NCBI GenBank assembly: GCA_025917655.1
Contig: CP084612.1
Location: forward strand, 682,001-746,000
DNA length: 64,000 nucleotides
Source of the DNA: Chlorella sorokiniana
Lineage: Eukaryota > Chlorophyta > Trebouxiophyceae > Chlorellales > Chlorellaceae
Direction: 5' to 3'
The notes under the pieces were generated by a model that made no database searches, had not been told where the DNA came from, and worked only from the letters and a program-made list of their open reading frames with translations. A program made the position numbers and the translations under genes. The number at the start of each line of letters is the position of its first letter. The first letter of the stretch is position 1. This document shows positions 23,994 through 36,000 of this stretch, piece after piece.

Positions 23994-26900
23994 ATGATCC
24001 CAGAAAGCCCCGCGCTCGCCGATAGGCAGGATGGCGCAACCTGGTTACAGAAATCACGACTGTGGAGTTCCACGGCCAGCCAGACCGTGACCGCACCACC
24101 CCTGCAGTTACTCCCGTCGGTGCCGCTGCTGGCCAACCCAGCGTGGGCCTGGGCGCCGAGCTTTGCGGCTGCAGCTGCGCTGCTGGTGCCACCCAGCACC
24201 CAGGAGGGTGGCAAACCTAGCGCAGCCGATCGCGATGCGGCAAAACAGGTTGCACGCGGCGCGGGCTGCGTCGGCAGAGCGCTCTGGGCGGCTGGCCGCC
24301 TCGACATGTTTTTCGCTCTTGCCACGCCCTACCCGCACCTGATTGGCCTGAACCACAGCCAGCAACAGCTGCTGCCGATTGTCAAACGGATCATAGCCCA
24401 GCAGGAAGAGCAGCAGCAGCAGCAGGCGGGACGGGCAGACGACGCAGGGCACTCGATGGCGGCTGGCGGGCGTCGCGTCGATGCGCTGTTCCGCGAGATT
24501 GCGGCCGACCAGCGCGCCGGCGGCCTGCGCTTCCTGGGCTGGCTGCTGTCCCACCTTTTCAGGCGAGCGCATGCCCGCGCCTCGTCAGCCAGCCTGCGCC
24601 GCGCCCTATGTCGTTGCCGTGCGCTGCTTCGAGCGGCCGTGCACCAGCGAAAGCGTCACGCACCGCTCTGCTGCCCCTTGTTTCCTTTCACAACCAAAAC
24701 TTGCAGGTGGCTCTTCAACTCCGAGCTGTTTGTGGATGTAGCGGCCCTGGAGCGCCTGCGGGCCCTGCGCCTCGGCGCCCACTCACAGCAGCATCAGCAT
24801 CATCATAATCAGAAGCAGCAGCAGCAAGGGGGCGACGCAGCGCGCGCCGCGCCGCGCCCCGCTCCCTCCGTCACCACCGCCGCCCTGGTCTTCGTGCCCG
24901 CCCACAAGAGCCACCTGGACTACCTGCTGCTCAGCTACGTGCTGTTTGCGGCGGGCCTGCCCTGCCCCCACATCGCGGCGGGCGCCAACCTGTCGCTGCC
25001 AGTGGTCGGGCGCCTGCTGCGCGCCTGCGGCGCCTTCTTCATACGACGCACCAGCCGCGGCGCCCTGATGCCGCAGACTACAAGGCGGTGCTGGCAGGTG
25101 GGAGTGTGTGGGGGCGGGCGTGGGGTGGGGTGGGGGGTTGAGGGGAAAGGGGAGGAGGGCGACGGGAAGGGCGTAGAGAGAGGCGCCGGCGGGGGCAACC
25201 AACCTGCACAGCCCACCAGCACAGCGCACGCGGCAGCGCAGCGCGCCGCGGCGCGCAGCGCGCCTCAGGGCACAGCCAGGTGCCCAGGAAGCCGCAGGCA
25301 CGGCTGCGCGTCGGTCGCCGGCTGTGCTGCCAACACAGGCCGCGCCCCTCTTCCCCTGCAGCCTATGTGCAGGCGCTGCTGGCCGAGGGCCACTCCCTGG
25401 AGTTCTTCATTGAGGGGGGCGCAGGTGGGCGGGCCGCGTCGTGCTTGCAGATGTTCCTCGTCCTTGCTTGTTGCTGTGGCGGTGGTGATGGGGCTGTATG
25501 TTTGCGTTGTGGTGGGGGCAGCTTCTCTGCCCTCGGCTCGAGAAGCTTCTCAAGCCGAGGGCAGGGAAGCTGTGCGGGTGTGCGCGCACCTGGGCCCGCA
25601 GGCGGCGGCGCCCACGCAACCCCCCGGCCCCTGCCTCCTTTCCCCGCGTCCCGCAGCCGCGACGGCCGCGTCAACACCCCCAAGCTTGGCCTGCTGAAGA
25701 TGGTGGTGGATGCGGTGGCATCGGGGGCGTGCACAGGGTGAGCTGGCCGCAGCTCTGCGCAGCTGTGTGGCGCACGCTGCCTGTGGGGCTCCTGTTGCGG
25801 CAGCCCCCGGCTCTGTTTGCTTGCCCTCGCATTCCCGGCGCAGCAGCCACCGCTTCTCAGCAGCCGGCTGCGATGGCTGACAGCCTGCATTGGTGGCTTT
25901 GAGTTCAATCCCCCACCTCCCACCCCACCACCAGCCTGTACTCATAAGCACGGCAAGGGGGAGACGGAGACGGGGGCCAAGCACACACACGCCCCCACCC
26001 GCTGCTCCCCGCCTCCCCCACCCATGCACCCTGCAGCCCGTGCTGCTGGTGCCCACCGCAATGAACTACGACGCGCCGCTGGCGGGGAGGAGCGCGGGCT
26101 GGCAGCGCAGCTGGCGGGGCGCCCCAAGCAGCGCGAGACGCTCGCCGGGCTGGCCAGGTGGGGGCTGCTGCGGCGCTTGTGCCAGCGCGTGTGTGTGCGG
26201 GGCTTGACGGCGGGTGTGGGGCCGGGGGCTCTCCTCCAAGCCAGGCAGGCTGCCTGGCTGGGGTGCCCACGTGGCTGAGCATGCAGGTGCAGGCAGGCGA
26301 CGTCGGTTGGGTGGGCGGCCGGGGCTGCCTTGGGCCGTGCCCCTTGCTGGTTGAGGCGGCCATTGCAGTAGTAGAAGCACTCACCCCTTTCTTCCCTGCG
26401 ATTTGGTTCCGCAGGACCAGCTGGGCTGTGCTGCTGAAGGCGCTGCGAGCGCGCTCCCTGGGCCCCCGCCTGGGCGCGGGCGGCACCTGCGGCCGCGCCA
26501 CCCTGGCCTTTGGGGAGCCGCTCAGCCTGCAGGCCTGGCTGGCCGACAACGCGGCGGCGATGGCGGCGGGCGGCGGCGCGCAGCGGCAGGCCGTCTCGGA
26601 GCTGGGGAGCGCCTCACCGCCGGCATCCGTACCGCGAGCGTGGTGCCCACCTCCGCCCTGCTGGTCGGCACGCTCTTTGCCGCCCGGCACGGCTGCGGCG
26701 GGCCCTGGGCGGCGGCGGCGCTGCCCCCGGCAGCAGGCAAGCCGCCGTCGCCGCCTCGGTGCAACGGAGGCGGCGGTGGGCGGCCGCGTGCCGCCGCCGC
26801 GCCCGCCGCCGCGGTGACGGCTGGCATGGACTGGCTGGCTGCTGAGCTGGCGCAGCGTGGGGCCAGCGTGGTGCGCCTCACCGGCAGCTTCGGCGCGGCG

Positions 26901-28297
26901 GAGCGGCAGCGGCAGCTGCTGCACCTGGCCGGCGTGCTGCAGCACTGCTGCGGGTCTCGCCGGGCGGCGGCGCCGAGGCTCAGCCAGCCCTGCGGCTGCT
27001 GCCGGGCGTGGAAGCAGCCCTGCTGCAGCACAGCAGGCTCAACCAGCTGCTGCCGTGGCTGGCAGGCGAGGGGCTGGTGGTCGCGGCGGCGGCGGCGGCG
27101 GCGGCGGCGGACGCGCATGGCCAGCACAGCGCCAGCCAGGCGGCAGTGCTGGAGGCCGCCGCCTGGCTGCGCCGCCTCCTGGCTCCGGAGGTCGACACGG
27201 GTGCGGCGTGCTGGCGTGGCAGGGTGAAGCGGCTTGCACAAGGACGTTGTACTGTGCTGTGCTGCGCCGCCGCGTGAGCCCTGTGCTCTCTGGCTGGCAT
27301 CCCCCCCCCACCCCCGCCCGCTGTCCCCCTTTTCGCCGCTGCAGCCGTGGGCCCCTCGGCGCTCGCCGACCCAGACGCCTTCCAGCCCACGCTGCACCGC
27401 CTGCTGCGCAGCGGGGCGCTTGAGCACGGGCCGGGCAGCCAGCTGCGCCTGGCCGCTGGCCCGGGCGGCGCCGCCGCGCGGCTGGCCGCCGCGCTGCTGG
27501 CGCCCTGCTCGCCACGTACCTTCAGGTTCTGCGCTCGCTGCAGGCAGCCCTGGCAGGGGGCAGGCCGCCGGCGAAAAGGCCCTCTGCACCGCCGCGCTGC
27601 AGCAGCTGGTGGAGGCCGCAAGCAGCGGCGGCGGCGGCCAGCCAGACGGCGGCCAGCCAGGCGGCTGCCAGCCAGGCGGCTGCCAGCCAGGCGGCGCGCG
27701 GCGGCGGCGGCGGCAGCGGCGGCGGCGATACCTTCCATGGCTTTGGTGCAGGGTGCGCTGCGGAGCTTTGCGGCGGTGGGTGTGCTGGCGCCTGCGGACG
27801 ACAGCCGCGCAGCTGGTGCCGCGGCAGCGGCAGCGGCTGTGACAGCAGCGGCAGCGGCGGCGGCGGCGGCGGCGGCACCGCCCTCCCCAGCCCTCAACCT
27901 CCACAGCTCATCATCTGGCAACCTCAGCGCCGCGGCTGGTGACGAAGAGTGCTGCAACGGCGGCGCTGCAGCGGCAGGCAGCGGGCAGCACCGCCGCTCG
28001 TTTGAGCGGCGGCGGCGGCCGCCTGAGCGCGGCGCGGCTTCCAGCAGCGATTCGGAGCAGGAGACAGCGGTGGCGGACAGCGTGGCGGCCAACCTGTGCT
28101 CCCTCGACACCGGGCGCAGCGGGGAGCCCAGCAGCCCAGGCGGTGAGAAGCAGCACGCAAGCACTGGCGCTGCGGCCGGCGTGGCGGCGGCGGCTGCGGG
28201 TGGCGCGCAGCAGCGCTGGGTGCTGGCACAACCGGCCGATGCGGTGGAGCAGCTCGCAGACAGGATTTTGTCCTTCATTGTCCTCGGCGCGGCGTAA
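23994..28297 (+). CDS. Glycerol-3-phosphate / dihydroxyacetone-phosphate acyltransferase family protein (PlsB/GNPAT type)
   Basis: Members transfer a fatty acyl group to glycerol-3-phosphate or DHAP, the first step of glycerolipid or ether-lipid synthesis. The conserved blocks are [20 protein letters not shown] (24707), the acceptor motif [20 protein letters not shown] with HX4D (24898), [14 protein letters not shown] (25008), FIEGG then [18 protein letters not shown] (25405 and 25658), and VPTAMNYDA (26051). The long C-terminal half ([20 protein letters not shown] at about 26610, then [20 protein letters not shown] at 26830) resembles the GNPAT tail, and the last 150 codons are low-complexity Ala/Ser. 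I chose the ATG at 23994; 23787 is possible. Single bases are missing at 25063-25065, 25414-25419, 26084-26087 and 26604-26607. Block order and spacing fit GNPAT/PlsB better than plastid GPAT. The C-terminal residues FIVLGAA do not give a clear peroxisomal signal. Confidence 0.82.
25519..25572. repeat. 54-base near-perfect palindrome inside an intron
   Basis: Two 27-base arms meet at AAGCTT with no spacer. The left arm starts CAGCTTCTCTGCCCTCGG and the right arm ends CCGAGGGCAGGGAAGCTG. Of 27 pairs, 25 are Watson-Crick, one would be a U-G wobble in RNA and one is a C-A mismatch. It lies between the exon ending FIEGG (about 25423) and the exon starting at about 25658 of the acyltransferase gene, so it would form a strong hairpin in the pre-mRNA. 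Confidence 0.9.
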
Positions 28298-28559
28298 CTT
28301 GCCCCCCCAATGCATGGCACATTGGCACAAAGCCCGTCACATTGTATCACCGCGTCAGGCTTCGGGAGTCAAGGGATGAACTGATGAAAATGGAACAAAT
28401 TAGAAGTTGCGGGAGAAAACTGAGGCTAGAAGGCTAGCTTGAGCAAATACAGAACGGTACAACGTGCTGGTGTTGGGGCGCCGCAAGCCGTCTCAAGAGG
28501 CCGTCTGCCAATTGCCCCCGGGCTGCTGCTGCTGCTGCTGCTGCTGGCCGGGGCTGGCG

Positions 28560-29085
28560 CCGCGTCTCACCGTGTTCACGCCGCCGGGGTGCTGCACCGG
28601 GTGCGCTGCGACAAACCTGCCCCGGTTTTCCAGGTGCTGCACGCCGAGGAGCACGTTGCTGCCAGACGGCTTCAGCTCTATCCCCTCCCGCTCCGGCGCC
28701 TGCGCCTGCTGCGCGCCTGCGCCTGCTGCCGGTAGAAAGGCGTCTGGCTGCGCAGCACGCTCAGCTTGGTGTTAAAGCTGGCCGCTCGGAACATGTCTGC
28801 AGGACAGGGATGCAGCGGAAGGGTGTGCCCGCGGCAAGCCACAAAGGGCGGTCGCCCCCACCTGCCAGCCTGTGCAAGCCCTCAGCCCAGCACCTTCGGA
28901 GGCGGACGGCGGGGGTGGGACGCATCGCTGTCGTTGTCTGTGCTCTGCTCGGAAGCCAGCAACCGCTCGCTCATGTCTGCTGTGGCTCTCCGGCTGCCGC
29001 CACGCGGGCCGGCGGACAGCGCTGCCTCAGGCGGCGCCAGCACGGCAGGCGCCCGGCTGCTGCTGCCGGGGCCCCAAAGGTAAGG
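28560..29085 (-). CDS. Unrecognised short gene, exons only partly resolved
   Basis: Two protein-like minus-strand segments stand out. The first (about 28892-28975) reads MSERLLASEQSTDNDSDAS then HPRRPPPK and ends at a possible donor. The second (28798 downwards, after a CAG) reads MFRAASFNTKLSVLRSQTPF then YRQQAQA, and after a probable one-base break EREGIELKPSGSNVLLGVQH then LENRG and HPGGVNTV. The splice phases of the two segments do not match as read, so there is either an indel or another exon. No domain is recognised. The second segment has an amphipathic, conserved-looking character. I cannot assign a function. Confidence 0.4.
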
Positions 29086-29199
29086 ATCCAAGCAGCCGCA
29101 ACCAAGTATCCAGCTGCAGGCTTGTGCTACATCGGTCACAATCCCCATTGGGGAGGAGCTTCGAGTGTTGGCCTGCAAGGCGCAGGCGGGGCGTAGGGA

Positions 29200-30058
29200 G
29201 CTGAGCCGCTGGCGCTGTCAGCGGATTGCAGGTGGCGCCGCTCCCATCCGCAAAATCCACCTTGGGCTAGCTTGATCGCTTCCAATGGACGTTCGCAGCC
29301 GCCTGTCCCGATCCGCCAAGTTCCCCTGGCAACCCGGCCGCCCCCTGGTGTCGGTATGTTGCGGCACCCTTCTTTGACAAAAGGACGAATGGGCAGGTAA
29401 CGCGTGGCGCTGTGCACGTAATGCGGGCCTCTCCTTTGGCTGCTGGAGTTCGGACCAAGCGCGTGGCAGCCCAAAGGGCTTGACAGCAGGAAAAATAAGC
29501 CAAAATGCCGGGCGTGGCACCATCATTCCTGCAGAAGGGCTGCAGCACCAAGCTATGAGAAACCGTCCCGCTCGCCAGGCGGTCGCCGCCCAATTTTGTC
29601 AGTGACACCAATGGCAGCCCCCTAGTGCTCTACTTGATATTGGTGTGATGTCTGACTGTTGCGTGTGTGGGAAATGTCGTTCACAGGCGCTCACTACTAT
29701 GGAGACGTGAACACCCCGTCGGCAAAGTTGCCTTGTCGGAGCCCCAGTGCGAGCTGAGTGTGGACTTACATGTATCCCAAGACATCTTTCATAGGGGGTC
29801 TAGTTTAAGCTGTTCTGGTCTCCACTTCGATGCAGCCGCCTAATGCTGGCCTGCATCATGAGCATGCAGGCCGGGCCCCCTGGTCCCCACGTGCTGCCCG
29901 CTGGGTGTCCTCAGCTGCTCCCCTGATCCCTCTTGCATACCGGTCCCTGCTGTTTCCTATTACTAGATGTGCCTATGAAGTGCAAGTAAAAGGTCATGTG
30001 TCTACAGATAGGACCTGAATGCAGCCCTTGATCGCTTGACGAACATCGATCGCCCGAG
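29200..30058. other. Intergenic stretch upstream of APC1, nothing recognised
   Basis: This is one of the least GC-rich parts of the window. It contains no open frame with splice or family support and no RNA gene that I can fold by eye. It should hold the APC1 promoter and the 5' flank of the small minus-strand gene. Confidence 0.4.
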
Positions 30059-33000
30059 ATGGCAGGTTCAGCGATCGCGGTGGAGGTGCTGACAGGGACA
30101 AATGCCTTGGAAGGAGCAATAGGCAGCCCGCCGCCTGAGCTGGCGGGCTGCCGTCCTCCGCGGACTGTGCTGTTCCCTGGAAGCTCTGTGCTGATGGGAA
30201 GAGGTGCCGTGGATGAAGAATTGCACATTTTGGGCAACAGGTGAATATGCGAACTGCCGGTGGCAGCAACCCAACCCGCCGCCGCCCTCGCACCACCGCC
30301 TCTGCCTTGGCCTGCCTGGCTGACGGAAGCTTTTGAAGTTCCAGGTCTAGCATCAGATCTCGTCGAGCAAAACTTCATGCCTATGAGCAACACCCCTCTT
30401 ACAGAGTCCTATGGACCGCTGGCGGCGTGCTGCGCAAGCAGCTGACCACGCAGGCGCCGGTTCTTCAGGCGGCCTGGTGCTACTTTCAGAACACGGGCAG
30501 CGACGCGATCCTCTGCCTCCTGCACCCCAGCCTGCTCAGCCTGTACACGGTCGACGGCGACTACCACACCGTGCCGCTGCCGGGCCACTTCACCGCGCTG
30601 TGGCCGCTGCCCCAGGGCGTGCTCCTCACGGTGAGCGGACAGCGGTGATTGGCCGCCGAGGACAGCTGCCGCCTGCAGTCCGCGCCCCGCCCTGAATAAA
30701 CGCAGCAGCAAAGCATGCAGCAGGCTGTGTTTCGCTGCGTCGGCAGGCGTTAGCACCCCCAACGCGACGAACGCTGATTGCTCGCCTGCGCCGCTGCCGT
30801 GCAGGGGGCGGCGTGCCAGGGGCCCGGCCTGCTGGCTCACCCACTGGAGGCGGTGCAGGAGGTGCAGGTGCCGGGGGCCGTCGGCGGCGGCGGCGGGGGC
30901 TGGGACGAGAGCGAGCGGGTGGTGTGGTCGAGCGTAGAGGTGCCCTACCTAGCGACCTGCAGTGAGGTGCGTCTGCCAGCCCGCACCCCCATGCTCCAAA
31001 GCTGCTGCACAACGCAGCCCAGCGCCTGCCCTGGCTTGGCAGCGCCACAGGAGCGCTGCGGCGGCAGCCTCTCCCTGCCCCCTGCATGCCCTCGTCTGCC
31101 GCGCTGCGGCCTCCGTGGCTGCCCTGCCTGGCAAAGCGCGGTCCCTGCACTCACCCCGCCCCCGATTCGCGCGCATGGTGCAGCGCCAGCAGCGGCTCGC
31201 GCTGTGGAGCATCACCACGCGGGAAGCCCCCGGCTTTGTGGCCGTCACGCCGATGCGCTGGCCGGGAAACGGCGGAGCGGGCGAGCCGCGCACAGCCACA
31301 CCCGCCACCATGCAGCCGCCGGGCGCCGGCGCGCTCGTCGCGGCGGCCAAGCATCTGTCCACGCCGGCACGGGGGCCGGCGGGCAGCGGCCCGGGCGCTG
31401 GCACCTTCAAAAAGTGAGTGACCGGGCTGCGGGCATGGCGCTGCTGCTCAGCGCTGAGCCCCGCGGGGGAAGGTGGTTGCAGGGGGTGGCACAAGCCCAA
31501 AAACTGCGGGGGCATTCGTTTGTCGGCGGTGTGCAGCTGCTGCTACTGCTGCTCGTCCTCCTTGTACTCCTTGAGCGCCTCGTGGCCCTCCCAGCTGGGG
31601 TCGCCCTCCGCCACAAGGTCAATGTACTTCTGCAGCAGGGCGCGGGTGGGTGCGGTGTGCTTTTGCGCTTGTCAAAGTCTCGCCACTGCGCCGTTGCATG
31701 CCGTGTGGTTACAAGTCGGCTGCGGCTTGCGTGCCCCCTGCCAGGCTTGCCTGCATTGCCTCTGCCTTGCTCATGCCTTTGAGAGCGCTCCAGGCATCCC
31801 ATTTCGCCCGCGCCTCAAACTGCATCAGTCGCAAGCTGCATCAGTGCTGCACCTGGTGCCGCACCCGCCCTCTGCTGCACCCAGCTCGTCCTGCTGCCAG
31901 GAGCGAGCGCTGCATTTAACCCAAACACCACCTATTACTATGTGCAGTTTGCCCCCTTGCATGCCCCCCCAAGGCTCCTCTGATCGCTCGCATCGTTTTT
32001 GCCCCACGCCCACCTGCACTGCCCAGGGCTGCGGTGCTGTGCAGTCTCCCTCTGTCGCCTGCTTATACAAAGAATAAAACTTGAGCTTCTCCTCGTTGCT
32101 CGTGTTGGGCTTGGGCGGCCCGTTTCTCACGAGCCACACCGCTTTGCGAAATTTGGCTTCCAGGCTCATTGTTGCGACTCAAGTCTGCCGGGATGCTGCG
32201 GCAGCCGCCCTTGACACTTGGGGGCCCTCAGTACGCCAGTACCAAGAGGCTGACGTGGCAGAGGCAGGGACACGGCGACAAGCGCTGCCTGCTGCTGCCC
32301 TCCTTGCAGGGCCAGCCTGCGACTCCCTGGGGGCTGCCTGTCCCCCTGGCCTTCCAGCCTGTGCCACGCAGCGGCACCGCGGCGGCGGCGGTAGCGGGCG
32401 GCGACGCCCAGCTGCAGCTGCTTCTGCCCGCAGACCTGCAGCCCATCACCTTTTCGCTGCTGTGGGAGCAGCAGATGGATGCTGGTGAGGCTGCCTGCAG
32501 CGGGGGTACAGAGATGTGTTCGATGCGAGTGTCCACGTTCCCTTTTATGCTCTGGGGTTTCAACCCCGGCTGCGCCCCCTGCCACCGCCCTTGCAGGCAT
32601 CGCCAGCCAGCCGCTGGAGGGCCACCTGGCCGCCGACGGCGACGGCGACCTCCTGCTGTGCCTGCTGAGCAAGGCCGCCCAGCGCCTCATCGCCCTGCGC
32701 CTGCCGCCGCCGCCGCCGCCGCCGTCGCCGCGCCGGCGGCGGCTGGCAGGCGGGTGGAGGTTGCCTTCACGCTGCCCGCGCTGGCGGCCGCCGCAGTGAC
32801 CGCCACGCTGCGCTGCGGCGACGAGCGACAGGATGGAGGGGCGGCGCCGCCGCCTCGTGACCTCCTGCTGCTGCAGCCCGACGGCCGGCTGGCGCTGCAC
32901 GCGGGCGCCGCCTGCTGTGCACGGTGGGCCTGCCGAGCGGTGACGGCGCCGCCGCCGCCGCCTACGCGCAGCTGCTGCGCTCTGACGGCCGCGCACCAGG

Positions 33001-36000
33001 GGCGGAGCCAGCCGCCGGCGCCGACCTGTCTCAAGCGGGCGAACTGTCGGCCAGCAGGCGGCCGCCGTCCGCGGCCGAGGTGCTGTCCAGTGCATCCGAT
33101 GGCGCGGAGTTGGACGCAATGCTCGTGTCGCCCGGCCGCATCCAGTCGCCCGCGCGGCTGTCGCATGCACACAGCGAGGAGGCAGCAGGAGGGGCCCCCT
33201 GCCAGACGTGGGCGTGCTGGGCGAGGCGTTGCAGGCAGCGCCGCCAATCGTGGGCCTGCAGGCAAGCGTTGTTGTTTTGGGGGGGAGGGGGTGTTTGTGT
33301 GTTGTGTGTTTTTTGGGGGGGAGAGGGGTGTATGGAGTGTGTGTGTGTGTGTGGAAGGTGGGGCCCCTGCGGGGCCTGAAGTTCTCAAAGCGTGAACGCG
33401 CCTGGCACGTGCCGGCAGCATGCGCAGCTGCCTGTGAGGTCTGCAACATGCCGCCTTCGCCAACCTCTCGGCGGTGCTGCCTGCTTGGCAGCACTGCCCA
33501 CCTTGCTACCCGCCCCTACACGCGCACTCACGCACGCTGTGCCGGCCGGCCGCGCGAAACGGGCCCCTCCCTTCAGGATGCTGTGGGCAACCGCGTCACG
33601 CTGCGCCTTGCGGGCGGCGCCTCCGTGCGGCTGGCCCTGCCCTTTGCCCCCACCGGCCCGCTGGCGCGGCAGGCGCTGCAGGCGCTGCACGCGGCGCTGC
33701 CGGGCGACGCGTGGTGGGCCCTCTATGCGGCCTGGCTGTCCTCTGGAGGTGCGCTGCGTGCGCTGGGGGCATGCACGCTGTGGGCCGCGGCACTGAAGCC
33801 GTGCCTGCGTGCCTGGCTTGCAATCTGCTCTGCATTGAGAGAACCAACCCCTAGCTGCCCTTCCCGTCTGCCCCCTGTAATCGTGTTCCAGCGCCTTCAT
33901 TATTCTCTTTTCTGCCGAGCCCACCCACCCGCCGGACACACACCCCTCACCCCCAACCCCGCAGGCAGTGCCAGCGGCGATGCCGGCCGCCAGTGGCGGG
34001 CTCTGTCCCGCGTTGTGCTGGCGTGGGCGGCCGACCCGAATGCGCTGAGCCAGCGGGAGGGGGTGGGGCGGCCGCTGCCGCCGCCAGCCCCCATCCGTCA
34101 CGTGAGTGGATGGGGCACGCGTCGCTTCGGCCTGTTGTGCTGGACAATTTAGGGGCTCGTTCTTGAAGCCCCCCGCACACACACACACACACACACACAC
34201 ATCAGCGCATGCCCATTCCCCTCAACGGCTCTCCACCCACCCACCGACGTTCACCCTCCTCGCCGCCGCCGCACAGCACCCACGCCTGCCACCCACACGC
34301 TCACGCCACCTCGCCCGCTGGCTCCCGCAGGCGCCAGCTCAGCCACCACTACCAGCACCAGCGCCACCTCGCGGCGCCCGCCCAGCGGTGGGACTCCCGC
34401 TCCGCCGCAGGCAAGCGCGGCGGCGTGGGAGGCGCTGCTGCGCTCCCAGCACCACGCACGCGCGGGGCAGCGGTTTGCGTGGGCGCCGCCGCCCGGGAAC
34501 AGCAGCAGGGGGAGGCCTCGCAGTCGGTTCAGCAGCGGCAGGCGGGCGACGCTGCGGCGTCGGGCGGCGCGCGAGACGACGCCTGGCGCGCCCTGCAGGC
34601 CCTCCACTCAGGTGCCTGCCCCCATGCTCTGGAGTCGGGCAGGGGGCTGCCCACTCCCGGCCTGTGGCTGAGCGCAGCAGCCGCAGAGGGGTGCAGGGCT
34701 CCCGCCATGCATGCGCCACCTCTGCTGTGCCCCTGGCGCTTGGCCCCCCGCAAATCACAATCCAACCCCTGCCCAGCCCTCAACTCACCCATACACACAC
34801 ACGTGCATCGCTGGCCCCCATGCGCGCAGTCTACGAGGACTGCAAGATGTGCGTGCTGCGCTGGGCCCTGCTGCCGCCCCTCGGCGCCGCGCTGCTGCGC
34901 CTGGCCGCCCTGCTGGGAGCGGACGCTCACGCCGACCAGTACCGCCGGGACCTGGGCCTGGCGGTACCGCCACCTCAGCAGCCGCAGCAGGGCCCTGCAG
35001 CGGCGGCAGCGGCTGCTGCTGCAGCAGAGCCCCGGGAGACATGTTCCGTGCGCTGCAGCTGCTGCTGGAGGGGCGGCGCGAGGCGGCGACGGGGCGGGCG
35101 GCGCGGCGCCGCCGCTGGCGCGGCGACGCGCCACCTGCGTGCAGCGCAGCGCTGACCTGCTGGATGCGTATGGGGAGCTGGCAGAGGCGGCGGCAGAGGC
35201 CGCCGCGGAGCCGCCCCTGGACGCCGCTCAGGTGGCGCTGCCGCTCGTTGAACTGCCGTACTGCGTACCTCATCTGTTTCGTCACCCGTGTGGGGCAGCC
35301 ATCTGGGGCAGAGCGGGCAGCCAGCCCAGCATAGCGTCGTGGGCCCCTCTGGCGCTGCAGCAGCATGGAACGTCGCCGCCGCCACGTGACCGCCCGCCTC
35401 CCCCCCCCGCAGTCCGCCCGCCTGCTGGAGTCTGCTGCAGCCGCCGTCGTGCGCCTGCTGGTGCGCCGCCGCTGGACGGCGGCCGACCTGGACGGGCTGC
35501 CCTGGGGGTGGCGCTGCCGCTGCGGCAGGCGGTGCAGCACTGCCGCGCAGACCCGCCGCCCGACTGGGAGCGGGAGGCCTATGTGTTCATTGGTGCGTGG
35601 AGGGGGCAGGGGGAGGGGGAGGGGGTGCACCTTTGGGCTGGGGCAGGGGTGAGGGGAGCGAAGAGCTTCCCAGCTCTGTTCAGTGTGACAGTGCATGTGT
35701 GGCTGTGGAAGGGGGCGGGTTCGACACTCTTGGCTCGTGGATGAAGATGATGTGTGTGCGTGGGTGTTTGGTTACCTTGGGTTGGAGGGTCTCTCTCGAA
35801 AGCGCTGCCTCGCCTCTGCGGCTGCCGCTGCGCCGCGGAGGCTCTGGCGCTGCATGAAGCGAGGGGGTGCCGGGGCAACCACCCGCCCTGCCCGGCTTGC
35901 TGATCCCCCGCCGCGTGCGGTGTGGCCGCCGCCGCAGGTCGCCACGACATCGCAGCTGGCATGGAGGCGGCAGGGGGCAGGGGCTCCCTCCCGAGGCCGC

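Noticed and set aside
23447-24325. Open minus-strand frame of 292 codons
   Set aside because: It overlaps the divergent promoter and the first acyltransferase exon on the opposite strand and shows no family.
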